Assembly: GCA_028583605.1 (NCBI GenBank)
Contig: CM053327.1
Location: 29,252,626-29,316,625, forward strand
Reading direction: 5' to 3'
Source: Dastarcus helophoroides
Taxonomy: Eukaryota; Arthropoda; Insecta; Coleoptera; Bothrideridae
Length of the DNA stretch: 64,000 nt
Shown: one piece after another, positions 46,838-59,459 of the stretch
Numbering within the stretch: position 1 is the first letter of the stretch
Layout of the letters: each line of letters opens with the position of its first letter
Made by a program: the position numbers and the translations under genes
Notes under the pieces: model-generated
The model's input: the letters and a program-made list of their open reading frames with translations, nothing else
Database searches by the model: none
Told to the model about the DNA's origin: nothing

Positions 46838-47520
46838 ATTTGATTCGAGTTTTCTTAGCCGGTTACTTCCTTCACGAATTCAAATCCTCAGTTATATTTT
46901 TATTAAAGATTAGCTGATACCCGTCCCTTCGCCTGCGTGAAAGAAGAGAAAGGATTCTTTGGTCACTTTTTGGAAATTCTCACTCTTTTGAAGAATTAGA
47001 TTTTTATTGTTCGACTTTATTTTGAAAATTTAGACCATTTTGATTGGCTTTTTCTTAGCCGGTTGCTTCCCTCACAAATCCAAATCATTAGTTATATTTT
47101 TATTAAGGGCTAAGCTGATACCCGAACCTTCGCCTGCATGGAAGAAGAAAAAGGATTCTCTGGTCACCTTTTTGGAAATTCTCACTTTTTTAAAGAATTT
47201 GATTTTTATTATTCGACTTTATTTTGAAAATTTAGACCACTTTTATCCACTTTTTTTTCAATTTCAAGCTTTTCTCGTTCCGACTTCCAAAATTTCAATT
47301 TTTCTTCCAAAATTTCACCTAATTTTGAAATTTTCACTTATTTAGGGGTTTTGACTGTTTAAACATTCCTTAAAACTTTTCTCTTTTGTATAGATTTTGA
47401 TTTTTTTAGAAACTCTTTGATTTTTTTGATGATTTTGGTGTTTATTAAAACTTTTTCAAACATATAATTTTTTTTGAAAATTTCACATTTTTGAAAATTT
47501 TCTTTTTAAAGTTGTAAATA
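46838..47520 (-). repeat. Dispersed repeat with about 202-bp units, copy 2
   Basis: Inverse counterpart of 16457-17295, with two unit copies (CTTAGCCGGTTGCTTCCCTC and CTTAGCCGGTTACTTCC) followed by the same low-complexity run up to the mariner end at 47521. Confidence 0.85.
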
Positions 47521-48283
47521 TTGGATTAACAAGAAAGTAATTTCGGTTTTGTGGTATGAAAAAAACACATTTTTTTAATACAAAAAATAGACTGTACTCA
47601 ATTATATAATTTTCATTTTGTGCAACGACCTTTTGCCATCTTTCTTGCACCTTCATGTTTTTGCGCTCATAGAATTTCTGATCTTTCCCAGAAAAAAAGT
47701 GAACCGAGTGCGATTTAAGGTCATCATCATTTGGGAAATTTTTACCATTTATAGAGCTCTGCAAACTACGAAATAAATGGTAATCAAATGATGCTAGATC
47801 AGGGATGTATGGGGGATGCGACATCACTTCCCAACCAAGCTCCAATAATTTCCCACGAGTTACCAAAAATATGTGAGGCCTAGCATTGTCATGGTGGAAC
47901 ACAATTCCTTTTCGATTTGCCAATTCTGGCCTTTTTTCTTTGATTGTTTCATCCAGTTTCATTAGCTGTTGGCAGTACACATCTGAATTGATTGTCTTCT
48001 TCCTTGGAAGCAGCTCAAAATACAAAACACCTTTATAATCCCGCCAAATCGACAGCATAATCTTTTTTTAATGCCATTCAGCTGTTGATGTTGTTTGTGC
48101 TGGTTCATAGTGCTTCGACCATCGTTTTCGAATGATGTTACTGCATGTGAGGCATTTTTCGTCACCAATTATGATTCTTTTCAAGAAGGGATCATTTTCA
48201 TTGCGCCTAAGATGCATTGTTGTGTCAAAAGAATATCTTTCAATTTACGCGGAACCCAAATATCGAGCTTTTTAGTAAGTCCA
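47521..48283 (-). pseudogene. mariner transposase, C-terminal two thirds
   Basis: The TIR TTGGATTAACAAGAAAGTAA follows TA at 47519-47520. The minus strand reads AMLSIWRDYKGVLYFELLPR, DETIKEKRPELANRKGIVFH, FHHDNARPHIFLVTRGKLLE, HPPYIPDLASFDYHLFRSLQ and FYERKNMKVQERWQKVV. The third-Asp block reads SFD, still with Asp. A frameshift lies near 48060. The element is cut at 48283 inside the KLDIWVPRKLK region, so the N-terminal third and left end are missing. It sits at the same site in the flanking repeat as the mariner ending at 16456. Confidence 0.88.
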
Positions 48284-49195
48284 AGGTACAGGTTTTATAT
48301 TGTAAGAGGCAGGGTAATAAATTAACGCGTATAGGCAACTTTAAATACCGGCATGTGTATTATTTGTTGTGTACCTTGTCTGAGTTTTCAATGCCCATTT
48401 TTAGGCCCTTAGAAGTTGAATTTTGAAAAATATTCTCTTAGTGCTCACCTATTTTACATGTAGTCTCCTTGTGCAAAATTTCATTCTTCTAGAAGCACCT
48501 GTGTAGACTGTGCGTTGTCTGTCAGTCAATATTAGAGATTTATTAAATAGATTACAAATCTTTTCAGATTGTCATAAACAGCGATTGCGTTAGAGTTTAA
48601 TTATTAACACAACTTCGCAAAGAAGTTACAGAGAATATTTAAAACGCTGACATCCGACCTAAGTTTGAAACAAACGTGGTTATATTGAGGACATCTATCC
48701 ACACTTGCAAGCACATACATATAAGTGGATTCTTTATAAGGTTAGCGAGTATGAAAGTAATTGTTTATTAGCAATATTGGAACAATATAAAGGCCATCAT
48801 TGTTCTTTTTGTGTGCACCTTTTACTTTAGATCTATAGTCACATATAGAAACAGATATTTGATTCCATTAGATACTGATTCGCATTATTTTCCATCTTGC
48901 TTATTTAAAATATTCATTGTTACTGTTTTATAAAAATTTGAAACCTTCAAAGAAGCATTGTGAATTCTTCTTTTTAGTCTCTTGTTGATAGAAAACATAG
49001 AAATAGGTTAATTTAACATTGTGAGGATACAGTTTGAAAAATATTTAAATTGTTTTCGTAATGAAAATTGTTGGCACTTTTCGAAACATTTTTTGAGGAA
49101 AAACTTTCTGGAAGTAAGACGTTCAGTTTACAATTAAAATGTTGAAAAAAGTAGCAAATTCAAAAGTGTTACAAATCGTGGAGTGTGTGTGCGGG
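48284..49195. other. No recognised gene
   Basis: Contains CACAACTTCGCAAAGAAGTT near 48606, the dispersed motif also at 22270 and 59790. Otherwise nothing identified. Confidence 0.35.
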
Positions 49196-49262
49196 TTGGT
49201 TTTGGATTTGTGGGTCTTTGGTTTCCAAACTTCGAAGCTAATAAACGTTCAAACCTATTGGT
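49196..49262 (+). repeat. Family B 3' fragment
   Basis: GGTCTTTGGTTTCCAAACTT and following bases match family B from about the ribozyme cleavage site onward. The catalytic core upstream is absent. Confidence 0.65.
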
Positions 49263-49329
49263 CTATGCATTAGCACTACTAATTAATGAATTTCATCGAT
49301 GCTGTGGGCATAATGTCATTGGTGCAGGG

Positions 49330-52300
49330 CAAGTCCGTAACTAGGATATTTTTTCGGGAGGGCTGCGATCCTTCTGCCAAAACTACCTAGTCTTTGTTTG
49401 CGTTTAGGTTAGAGATAAAAAGCCACGGTCCAATATTACTTTACTATTAATATTACTATTGTATACAAATATACTAAAATATAAAAAAATACACTAAAAA
49501 CATTTCTACAGTCTAACTTTTCTAACATTCTGACAAAGTAGCTGGAGAAAAATCTCATTTTTTTTAAATTTTTTTCAAATTTCGATTTCGTTCATAACTT
49601 TTTAAAGTTTTTTTTAAGTTCAACTTTCCTCTTAGCGTCCAACTCTTTTTCTAACTGGCAACAACTTTAATTCCTACGTTTTTATTTTTGGCAATTTTGG
49701 GACTTATAGTTGTTATCTAAATTTGTAATGTCGAAATGCGTTTGATTCTTCCGAATTTCGAAAATAATTTTTGCCATAGAATTAAATATCGTTTTTTTTG
49801 AAAATTTTCAGAAAATCCCGAAATTTACGAAAAAAGTCCAAATTTTAGGAAAAACGTTGAAACTGAGGTTTGAACCAAAAATCTTGAGAAAAAAATAGCA
49901 AATTTAGAGAAAAATTCGATATTTTATTTTAAGCGCCCAAGGTCTCTTAGATACATAAAAGAATGTTAAGAAAACTAGAAAACAAACATGTTCAACTCAT
50001 GCACATTCATTTTAGAACACGCGGATGCTCCTGAAAGATCCCCAATGTTGTCCTTAAATTTGGGAACAAACTTGAAAATTGGCAATCCCGCAAATAGCGA
50101 AGTTCCATGATAAAGATAAAACTGTCGAGATTGGAGTAGAAGTTTTAGAAAAAAATGGGACATTTCGATTTTAAATTTGAAACTTTCGGAAAACGAATGT
50201 AGAACCGTCAGATTCAAATTGGGAATTTGGAAGAAAAGAGACCAAATTTCACGAAAATCCTGAAATTTACGGAAAAAGTCCAAATTTTAGGAAAAAGGTT
50301 GAAACTGTAGTTTGAACCTAAAAATCTTGAGAAAAAATATCAAATTTAGAGAACAACTCGATATTTTATTTAAACCACCAAAGGTTTACTAGATACATAA
50401 AAAAATATCAAAAAAACTCAAAAAGAAACCTTTTCAACTCATGCACATTCATTTAACAACACGTGGATGCCCCTGAAAGATCCCTAATTTTGTCCCTAAA
50501 TTTAGGGAGAAAACTTCATAATTGGCAACCCCGCAAATAGCGAAATTACATGACAAAGGTAAAAATTTCGAGACAAGAACATAGACATTTCAGGAGGAGA
50601 TAGAAATTTCGATTTTAAAATCGACATTTTCGGAAAACGAATGTCAGATTTAAATTAGAAATTTACGGAAAAAGTCCACATTTTAGGAAAAACGTTGTAA
50701 CTATAGTTTAAACTGAAAATCTTGAAAAATAGACTGATTTTAGATGGTTTTTTTTTGTCATTTCGACTTTTTTTTTTAAAGAATTCAACTTTTTTTTAAA
50801 GACTGAATTTTATCACGAAATGATGAGATTTTGCTTTGAAAATTACGAGCCTTTCTGAAAATTTCGACTCTTTTTTTAGGTTTTTTAATAGCTTTTACAA
50901 TTTTTTAATAGTTTGACCATTTTGAAGATTTGGACTTTTTTTTGGAAATAACGAATTTTGTCGAAAATTTTATTTATTTAGAAATTTCTACCATTTTTCA
51001 ATTTGAATTAGATTTTTTGTTAAATGCGAACTATGTTAATACTTTTACTTTTTTTTCTTAAAATTCAAAGTTCAAAATCTTGGTATTTTCTACAAACCTA
51101 CAAATATTTGTTTAAACTTTGATTCTCCCTAGAAACCTGGAAATTTTTCTAAAATTTTTGTGAAAAATGTCAGATATCGAAAATCTGAAATCTTTAGTTT
51201 TTTGAACTTGGAATTTTAATTCGAAATGTCTAGAACAGTCTACATTTAGAGTAAATAAGCAATAATTATGAGTGTATTTATACTTAAAAATAACCAGAAT
51301 TCATTAATTAACATTTTTGAAAATATTTACTTTTTTAGAAATTTTAAATTTCCAAACAAATAGTAGGATATGTTAATTCTTACCAAATTTACACTGTTCG
51401 AACTCGAAATTTTTGGTTTTTTATATCCTAAATTTTAGAAATAAGTTGACATTTAAAATTACTCTCTGAATCCGAAGAAAAAAGAAGCTATACTTTCTGA
51501 AAAAAAAAGGTTTGAAGTTAAAATTTTCTAAAAAAATCTCTAATTTCCAAAAGATAAAATCACATTATGTCACTCAACATTTTGTTTTGAAACAAAATTC
51601 AAAAAATAAGTTTTGATATTTCCTGAAACTTTTAATGTTTTCTCAAAATAACCACGGGATCTTTTAAATTAAATGTCTAGAAAGAAAGTCAAAATATTTT
51701 AAATAACTCTGAATTTTGAATCAGTGCTAATGTAAAAATTTTGAAAAACTAAATTCATTAATCTTTTTGTTTAATTTCGACTTTATTCTTGATATTTTTA
51801 AACTCTTTGTAAAAAGTTGCAAACATTTTATAAATTTTCTGAAAATATGAATTTAGTTAAAATGTCTTTTAGTTAAAGTTGAGATTTGATAACTAGGATA
51901 AATATTTTAATGGTTTTTTAAAAGTTTTCAGTTGGAAGTCGAATTTTGGAGGATAAAGTCGAATTTTTGAAATCTTAACCGAAATATAAACAAATTAACT
52001 TTATAATAAAAAATTTCGAAATTTTTTATAAGGTAAAAACTTTTTAAAAAAATGAGAAAATTCGAATCAAAATGATGGGTAAAAGTTATTAAATAAATCC
52101 TGAATTTTCCAACTTAAATATGCTCAAGTTTTGTGTGCAACTTAAAATTTATAAAAGAATCTATTAGACATTTTTTTAAAAGTTCAATCGCCATGCTAGA
52201 AAAATTATAGAAGAAATCCATGAAAATAACTTATTAAAAAATGTCTTCTCAAAATAATGGCTTATAAGATATTTTGATTTTTTAGTAAAGGGTCTAATAT

Positions 52301-53123
52301 TCAAAATGTTATTCCCTTACCGAATTTAAAATACAAATTTTTAAATTCCAAAACTGTAAAACTTTTATCACAAGATCCAAGTTTTTCTCACAATTTGGTG
52401 TTAAATCTCGAAAAATCGCTTGTATAAATTTTCAGTTCTTCTCAAAATTTGAATTTAATTCTCAAAATGGGAGAGTTTAAGCTTAAAAAACTTGCAAAAT
52501 TCAACATTATTTTAATAGAATTTAAAAGATAGGATTGAAACCTCAAATAATAAAAAAAAGAATGTTCAAGAAAAGTTTAAATTTTTTTAGAAAAAGTCAA
52601 AATTTTGAAAAAAATACGAATGAGTTCAAGACAAAAATTTTAAGATTTAGGGAGAAAATTCAACAATGAATTCGAAATTTCAAGAACTTCTTTATTTGAA
52701 ACTGTCATACTCCTTCTGAATATTCTGAGTATAACCTAAAATCTATTTTTTTTTTCATTTCGACAGATTTCAAAATGTTTTTTTTTTGTTGTTAATTGTG
52801 AGTTTTGGCCTGTTAGTGCCATTTTTTGAGTATTTTACCTTTTTGGTGCCTTCTTTAGATTTTCGTTGTTGCCTAATTTAACATTTTGTTCACCTTTTTG
52901 CATTGCTTGATTGTGCTTAAAATCCGGTTTCTAATAATAAGAAATGGCGCCAAATTTGAACAAAAAAAACATCCTTGCATTTCAACACGAAAACAAAATG
53001 ATCCATTAAAAATGGTTTTTAAAAAGGTCACACATCTGGAAAGTTCAGTTCTATCTAGTGTGAAGCCAAAAGATTGGGCGCAAAATTGCAGCCCCCTGCC
53101 CCCCCCCCCTAGTTACGGGCCTG
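49330..53123. mobile_element. hAT-like non-autonomous element, second family (3794 bp)
   Basis: Ends CAAGTCCGTAACTAGG and, from the right, CAGGCCCGTAACTAGG. GTGCAGGG flanks both sides (49322-49329 and 53124-53131), an exact 8-bp duplication. The interior is low-complexity A/T sequence. A block of about 440 bp near 49840-50700 is tandemly repeated (anchor TTCAACTCATGCACATTC at 49991 and 50432). No transposase. Confidence 0.88.
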
Positions 53124-53131
53124 GTGCAGGG

Positions 53132-53880
53132 GTTAATTTGACCATTTACATTTTTGGACTTATTTAATCAGCAAAATTTCCTTTTGCTTCTTGCACCAAC
53201 ATTCTGTTGCTGCGAACTCACAATCAGTAGGTATACCACCGCTAACAAAACACCGTATACAAGCTCTTAATTGAGGTCCTAAAACGAGCTCTACCTGAAC
53301 GCTTAACATTCCAAAACGCTGAATTAGCATGCGACAATACTACTGTCATCTTAGCGAAAATGTTGTTTGTTTTCCATTAATAATAATACCAAAGTTAAAT
53401 GAAGGTGGCGCCCGACTTATTTACATCTTAAGAGATGAAAACAAGCTCAAATGGGTGCATGTAAATTATGACAGGTCGAATATTTGTCGATTTTTTTTTC
53501 CAACAGATCACACTCTCGCAAGGTCGCATACCATCGAACAAAGTAGCAAAATATGAAACATTTATAAATTACATAACTTATTAAAGCGATACGTGTAACG
53601 GACACATAACTACGTATACACAACATGTAATTGGATCGACAACCTTAGCTGAATTCTTCAAATTATATCCTCTGACATGTGACCTTCCCATCAGCGGTAT
53701 AATGCCGGCTGAATGTAAATACTTTTATTTTCATCGGAATATCTAATCTCTTCAACGTGATATTGCATTTCTGCAGTTGAAATTTAAATCAGGTGATTTG
53801 AGAAAATGCAGTTTACATGTTAGGGCATATGGTATAAAGCTCATTACCAGTTTACCAAACAATTGCTCTTCTATAGATTG
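53132..53880. other. No recognised feature
   Basis: No coding region or repeat identified, apart from a duplicated ATTGCTCTTCTATAGAT near 53862-53891. Confidence 0.35.
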
Positions 53881-53884
53881 CTCT

Positions 53885-56800
53885 TCTATAGATAAGTTGG
53901 TTAATTAAACAGTGTTAGTGAATTATGGTAAAATTTTAGTGTTCAGACCAGTGGCGGCTGGCGTATAGACACTGTGGAACTGCAGCACCCCCAATTTCGC
54001 TTAAGAGTTTTTTTCTCAAAATTTTCAAAAAACTTTTTATTTCACAATTTTTCGACTTTTTTCTTAAAATTTTGACTTTTTTCTCGAAATTTTTGAGCTT
54101 CTTCTCAAATTTCGATTTTTTCCTCGAAATTTCGACCTTTTTCTCGAAATTTTGACCTTTTTCTCGAAATTTTGATCTTAATATCAAAATTTCGACATTT
54201 TTCTAGAAATTTCGACTTTAAACTCAAAATTTCGAATTTTTTTTCTCAAATTTCGATTTTTTTCTTTGTTGGGAAAAAGGAGTGGTGGGACGCAACTGTC
54301 ATCTGCCTAAAAATGAATAAATTATTTAGTAGAAAACGATCAGTGAGTTAAATGAAATTGTCTGGATAGTAAACATTTTCGAAACTTAAAGAGGATTACA
54401 GTGGCGGCTGGCGTATAGGCACTGTAGAACTGCAGCACCCCCAATTTTGCTTAAGAGTTTTTTTTTCAAAATTTTCTGAACACTTTTCATTTCACAATTT
54501 TTTGTAGAAATTTTAAATATTGATTTCTTTTTATAGAAATTTTAGGCTTCTTCTACGAAGTTACGACATTTAAAAACCTAATTTATTTTTAATTTTGATC
54601 AAAATCATATTTTTAAAAACTAATTTTTGTAAAAGTATTGAGGAAGAAAAAAAATCGAATTTTGAGAAAAAAGTCGAAATTTAAGAAAATATCGAAATTT
54701 TGAGAAAAAAAAGTCGAAATTTTGAATTTAAAGTCGACATTTCGAGAAAAATGCCGATATTTTGAGAAAAATGTCGAAATTTCGATATTAAAGTTAACAT
54801 TTCGAGAAAAAAGTCGAAATTTGAGAAAAATGTCGAAATTTCAAGAAAGAAGTCGAAATTTCCAAATATTTCGAGAAAAAAGTCGAAATTTAAGAAAAAA
54901 GTCGATAATTTGAGAGAAAAAATCGAAATTTGCGAGAAAAGTCGAAATTTCGAGAAAAAAAATCGAAATTTTGAGTTTAAAATCGAAATATTGGAAAAAA
55001 TATTGAAATGTCGATATTAAGGTCAAAATTTCGACAATAAAGTTGAAATTTGAAAAAAAAAACGAAATTTCGGAAAAAAGAGTCGAAATTTTGAGAAAAA
55101 ATTGAAATTGAGAAAAAAGTCAAAATTTCAAGAAAAAAGGCGAAATTTCGAAATATTTCGAGAAAAAAATCTAAATTTGAGAAAAAAGTTGAAATTTCGA
55201 AAAAAAAGTCAACATTTCGCGAAAAAAAAGTCGAAATTTTCAGAAAAAAGTCGAAATTTTCAGAAGAGTTGAAATTTAAGAAAAAAGTCGAAATTTTGAG
55301 AAAAAAAAGTCGAAATTTCGAAATATTTCGAGGAAAAAATTGAAATTTGGGAAAATAGTCGAGATTTCGAGAAAAAAGTCGAAATTTCGCCAAAAAAAAG
55401 TCGAAATTTCAAGAAAAAAGTCAAAATTTCGAGACAAAAATCGAAGTTTGCGAGAGAAAGTCGAAATTTCGAAAAAAAAGTTAAAATTTTGAATTTAAAG
55501 TCGAAATCTTGAGAAAAATATCGAAATGTCGATATCAAGGTCAAAATTTCGAGAAACAATCGAAATTTGAGAAAAAAGTCAAAATTTTGAGACAAAAGTC
55601 GAAATTTTGAGAAAAAAAGTCGAACCTTCGAGAAAAAAGTCAAAATTCCGAGCTTAAAATTAAAATTTGAGAAAAAAAGTCGAAATTTCTAAAGATAACA
55701 TTTTTTTAAATCGATTTCCTTTCTACGGCTTTGTAACATTTCGAAAAAGTTTAAATTTTCAGAAAAAATCGAAATTTCCAGAAAAAAGTCGAAATTTTGA
55801 GAAAAAAGTCGAAATTTGAGAAAAAAGTCAAAACTTGAAATAAAGGCGGAAATTTGAGAAAAAAGTCGAAAATTCTAAAAATAACATTTTTTTTAATCGA
55901 TGTTCTTTCTACGCCTTTGTAACATTATTAATTATTTCAAATTTTTTTCAAATTTCGATTTTTTCTCTAAAAAATGTTGCTTTTTTTTCCTATGAAATTT
56001 GTGTTTTTCTCTAAACATTTTATACAAAGATTTTTTTTTGAAATTTGGATTTATCCTGGAGATTTTGTCTTTAAAATATTTTTTCCTCTAGAAATTTTGC
56101 AATTTGCATTCAACTTTTCGAAACCGGACAATTGAAAACAAGTGAAAATTATCAGGAGAGGTTTTCAAAAGTCGAAATATTGAAAGGTTAAAATTTTGGA
56201 AAAAGTTTAAACTTTTGGTAGCTAAGATTTTGAATCAAAGTGGAACATTTTTTTAAGAAGTTGAAATTTTAGGTCAAAAAAATTTAAAAAAAATGTCAAA
56301 TATTTCATAAAATTTCAAAATTTTCAAAAAAGTCGAAATTTTGAAAGAATTTCCAAAATTAAGAAGCAGCGAAATCTTCAACAAAAAAACTTAAAAAATA
56401 ATCGAAACTTTCCAAAAAAAAAAGTCGAAATTTTGAAAAAGAGATGGCATTTAAATAAAAACAAATCGAAGTTATTAAGAATCGAAATTTTCAATAAAAA
56501 ATTATAATGTTCAAAAATTATTATAAACAAAGATGAAATTTAGAAAAAAGTCGAAAATTCAGAAAGTCAAAAGTCCAGTTTTGAAAAAAATTAAATTTTC
56601 AGAAAAAGTAAGAATTTTCAAATGGTAAAAATTAAAAAAATGTAATAATTAATTTTCAAAAAAAAATTACCAAAAAAAGACAGAACACCGAAAAGTCTAA
56701 ATATTTACGAAAATACGGAAATTTTTAAAAGAGTATTCGCGGTTTTTCAAAACAGTCAATACTTAAAATTAAAATAAGGTCGAGATTACAAGAAAAAAAT

Positions 56801-57076
56801 CTAAATTTTGCAATACAGTAGATATATGGAAAAAATCCAACCTTTCAAGAAATGCGACATTATCAAAAGTTTTTATTGACAAGTTTTCAAAGAAATTCGA
56901 AATTTTCGAAAAGTAACGTTTTGAAAATGTCGAAATTTCTAGTAGAAATCTTAAAAATTTTTAAACTCCAATTCCTATTAGTTTTGGCTACGAGCCGCCA
57001 CTGGTTCAGACTTCACTTTTGAAATAAAGTGGTTACAATTCACCAAATGTTAATCATTCGAACCGATAACTCGCAA
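53885..57076 (+). mobile_element. LTR-like remnant split by a hAT-like element
   Basis: 57012-57076 (GAAATAAAGTGGTTACAATT... CATTCGAACCGATAACTCGC, AACA) matches the R/U5 end of the LTRs at 38601 and 60008. The sequence before the insertion (53885-53948) resembles the preceding LTR part, including GTTGGTTAATTAAACAGTG. The LTR 5' end is not recognisable. Confidence 0.6.
53949..57003. mobile_element. hAT-like non-autonomous element, third family (3055 bp)
   Basis: Ends CAGTGGCGGCTGGCGTATAG and, from the right, CAGTGGCGGCTCGTAGCC. GTTCAGAC flanks both sides exactly (53941-53948 and 57004-57011). A second copy of the left end starts at 54399 (CAGTGGCGGCTGGCGTATAG again), so the left part is duplicated or one element landed in another. 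The interior is an irregular pseudo-satellite of about 20 bp (GTCGAAATTTTGAGAAAAAA type). The long open frames read from it are low-complexity artefacts. Confidence 0.92.
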
Positions 57077-57149
57077 CAGTATGGTTTCTGATATTTTTCT
57101 TTTATAGAAGTATTTATGAGAGATCTTTGCACAAATTAATAGATCTTAT

Positions 57150-57400
57150 CCTCACAAGGGTACTGTTCTTTGGATGTACATGACAGTCTGAGAGAGTTAA
57201 TTCATGCCCCACCAATTTGACACAGTGGGAACTTCTATCTACGGAGACTCTTTTTTTTATAAACTCCAAAATTCGTAGCCAAGCAGTTTTTCCTCGATTT
57301 ACTCATTTAAAATGATAGTCCATCGCCATTTATCTTCATTTCCACCTCTTACTGGTAGTGCTCCAAGGGCGAGTAAACTATGTGCCCATATACTACTTCA
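57150..57400 (+). pseudogene. LINE C-terminal tail, second copy
   Basis: Plus strand: VGTSIYGDSFFYKLQN, then after a stop SFSSIYSFKMIVHRHLSSFP and PLTGSAPRA. Corresponds to the tail at 32300-32675 (TSVYGDSFF, AVHRHLSLFP). Decayed. Confidence 0.65.
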
Positions 57401-58484
57401 AAAATTGCATTAATCGCAAAAAATGTAAATAAACCAAATGTTAATAAACGAAATGTCAATAAACCAATAGGCCAAACGAAATTGGGATTTTTCTAGGACG
57501 TGAAAAAATCTTGGGATGGACCTTTCGTATACTAGAGTTTCGAAAAATAAAACCAGGCAGATAATCTCCTTCAAATAATTAATAGCTTCCTCGACGGTTA
57601 TCTGAAACCATAATGCATGTGTCAACTGGTTTGTTTACGCAGATAATTCGCAAAACATAAACCACGCGTTTTTTAAACTTTTCCGCTGCTTTATTATCCG
57701 ACACCACCGCAATCAGCGTTCCCAACAATTATTTCTCATGACTTTTTTTACCCATGTCCGCCGTTGGCAGGCAGATAAGTTACATTACACTGTCGCTAGA
57801 TTTAAAGAAACTGGGCAGGGGTGTATCTTACATTCGCAGCTCGATATGTTACGAGATGTCGGCCTTGTAAAGAATAAAAAAAAAAAACTTGCGTACATTT
57901 TGCAACTACAATCGCCTTTGAGTGGGAGGAATGTGGCGCTACCATATGATTCGAAGAATAAAGCATTGAATATATTATGTAAACAGAAAGTTGAATAACG
58001 ACAAACTTCACGTTTAATCGATTGTATGCATATTTTAATATTTCACTAACATTGTTAATAGAATGGGACAATATAAATAACATCAATTAATGGAGCGGGA
58101 TAAACGACACAAACAATGCAACAGCGTTCGATATCTATTAGCTGATTTGTTGGTCAGTTGGTTCATTTTAGTTAACATTCGTGATATAAGTTACGCACAA
58201 GACAAATCGGAAATGCATGTTACATTCAGAAAGAAGGTATTGTTTTAATCGATTAAAAGGCAAATACCATTCATACATCCTGAAATTTGGAATAGATTCC
58301 TTAAACGACAAAGGCATCTGGAGGAAACATTTTTCTAAATTTGGCCTCTATGGGGGTGAAAATGTATAATAAATGTTACCTGTAATGAATCAATCTCCGA
58401 ATTACACGCCAACAAATAAAACTTGGTTGCATTGAAATTATACTATAATCCTTGGAATGCAGAACGTTGTGTTTTCTATGCACG
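57401..58484. other. No recognised gene
   Basis: Two overlapping frames of 86 and 94 codons (57738-57998 plus, 57802-58086 minus) cover the same bases on opposite strands. I recognise neither. Confidence 0.35.
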
Positions 58485-58587
58485 TTTCAATTATTACTGT
58501 TTTGGTGGAACGGACTAGTCCTTGGTTATCTTCAAAAATTGAAATACAAATTGAAACCAAGAGAGATTAAAAACACAACAAAGGTTG

Positions 58588-58628
58588 CTTTAACTTATTT
58601 CGACAGCCAAGCTATCATCTTCAGAGAG
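58588..58628 (-). ncRNA. Hammerhead ribozyme motif, type C copy 5, left
   Basis: Minus strand: CTCT, CTGAAGA, GATAGC-TTG-GCTGTC, GAAATAAGTT, AAAG. Stem II is good, but the palindrome and stem I are damaged, so this one is probably inactive. Confidence 0.55.
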
Positions 58629-58642
58629 ATACTAAAGAGTAT

Positions 58643-58683
58643 CTCTCTGAAGATGATAGCTTGGCTGTCGAAACGCGTTAGAG
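58643..58683 (+). ncRNA. Hammerhead ribozyme motif, type C copy 5, right
   Basis: CTCT, CTGAAGA, GATAGC-TTG-GCTGTC (one G-U pair), GAAACGCGTT, AGAG. All conserved positions are present. Confidence 0.7.
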
Positions 58684-58752
58684 CAACCTTTGTTGTGTTT
58701 TTTTTTAATATTTCTTGGTTTTAGGGGACGAAGATTTGTATTTCAATTATTA

Positions 58753-59440
58753 TCGTATTTTTTAATAACTTTAAAATTTTAAAAGTAAATTCGAATAATC
58801 AGCTTTAATTTCAAAAATCAGCAAAAATAACGGAAACATACAGATTAGTAAGGTTCAATAATAAAGAGCCATAAAATTAAATAAAATGTGATTTTCTTGA
58901 CAATTTTTTTGCGTTTTTTGTTTTTTAATTTAAACTTCTTCTAATTTCACACTAGAAGTGGAGTCTGTAATGTTTTTTAAATGTAGAATTTTATAAAGCA
59001 AAATATCAAAACTTTGAGAATTTGAAAGTCTAAAAAGTAAGTTCGAACTTAACTTTATTTTTTTCTTATTCTTTAAAATGTTAAGGAAGAAGTCAAAATC
59101 CAGAAACTTCTAAAATATTTGTTTTTGGTAAAAGAAACTTCGAAATAAAGTCAAAACAAATTTAAATGAATTTCCATTTTTTTTAACTTCGGGAACAAAG
59201 CCTAGGATTTTCAATTTTCTTGTAATTCAAAATTTTGACTTTCTTTGAGAGTATTAAGTTTCAACTTAGCGTTTGCATTTAATAATTGAAATAATTGAAA
59301 TTTTTATAAAAGTCAAACTTAGAAAAAGTCAAAATTTCTTGTCAAAATTTTAAGAAAAGATATAGGTTTTCAATAAGGAGGGGAATTAAAAAAAAGGTCA
59401 AAGTTTTCCTTAACAAGTCACAATTTTCAAAAAAAGTCAA
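58753..59440. repeat. Low-complexity A/T tract
   Basis: Irregular GTCAAAATTT / AAAGTC text like the interiors of the hAT-like elements. No ends recognised. Confidence 0.5.
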
Positions 59441-59459
59441 AATTAACTAATGCACAGAC

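Larger units (their letters stand above)
58497..58740. mobile_element. Family C foldback with two head-to-head hammerheads
   Basis: 244 bp. Left arm TTTTGGTGGAACGGACTAGT..., hammerhead on the minus strand, a 14-nt centre, hammerhead on the plus strand, right arm to TTTGTATTTCAATT. TTTCAATTATTA is found on both sides (58485-58496 and 58741-58752); part of it overlaps the family's own end, so the true duplication is 8-12 bp. This is the most complete family C structure in the window. Confidence 0.85.

Noticed and set aside
54977..55643. Phe/Arg/Leu-rich frames of 127-138 codons
   Set aside because: Translation of an irregular 20-bp low-complexity repeat; no independent coding evidence.
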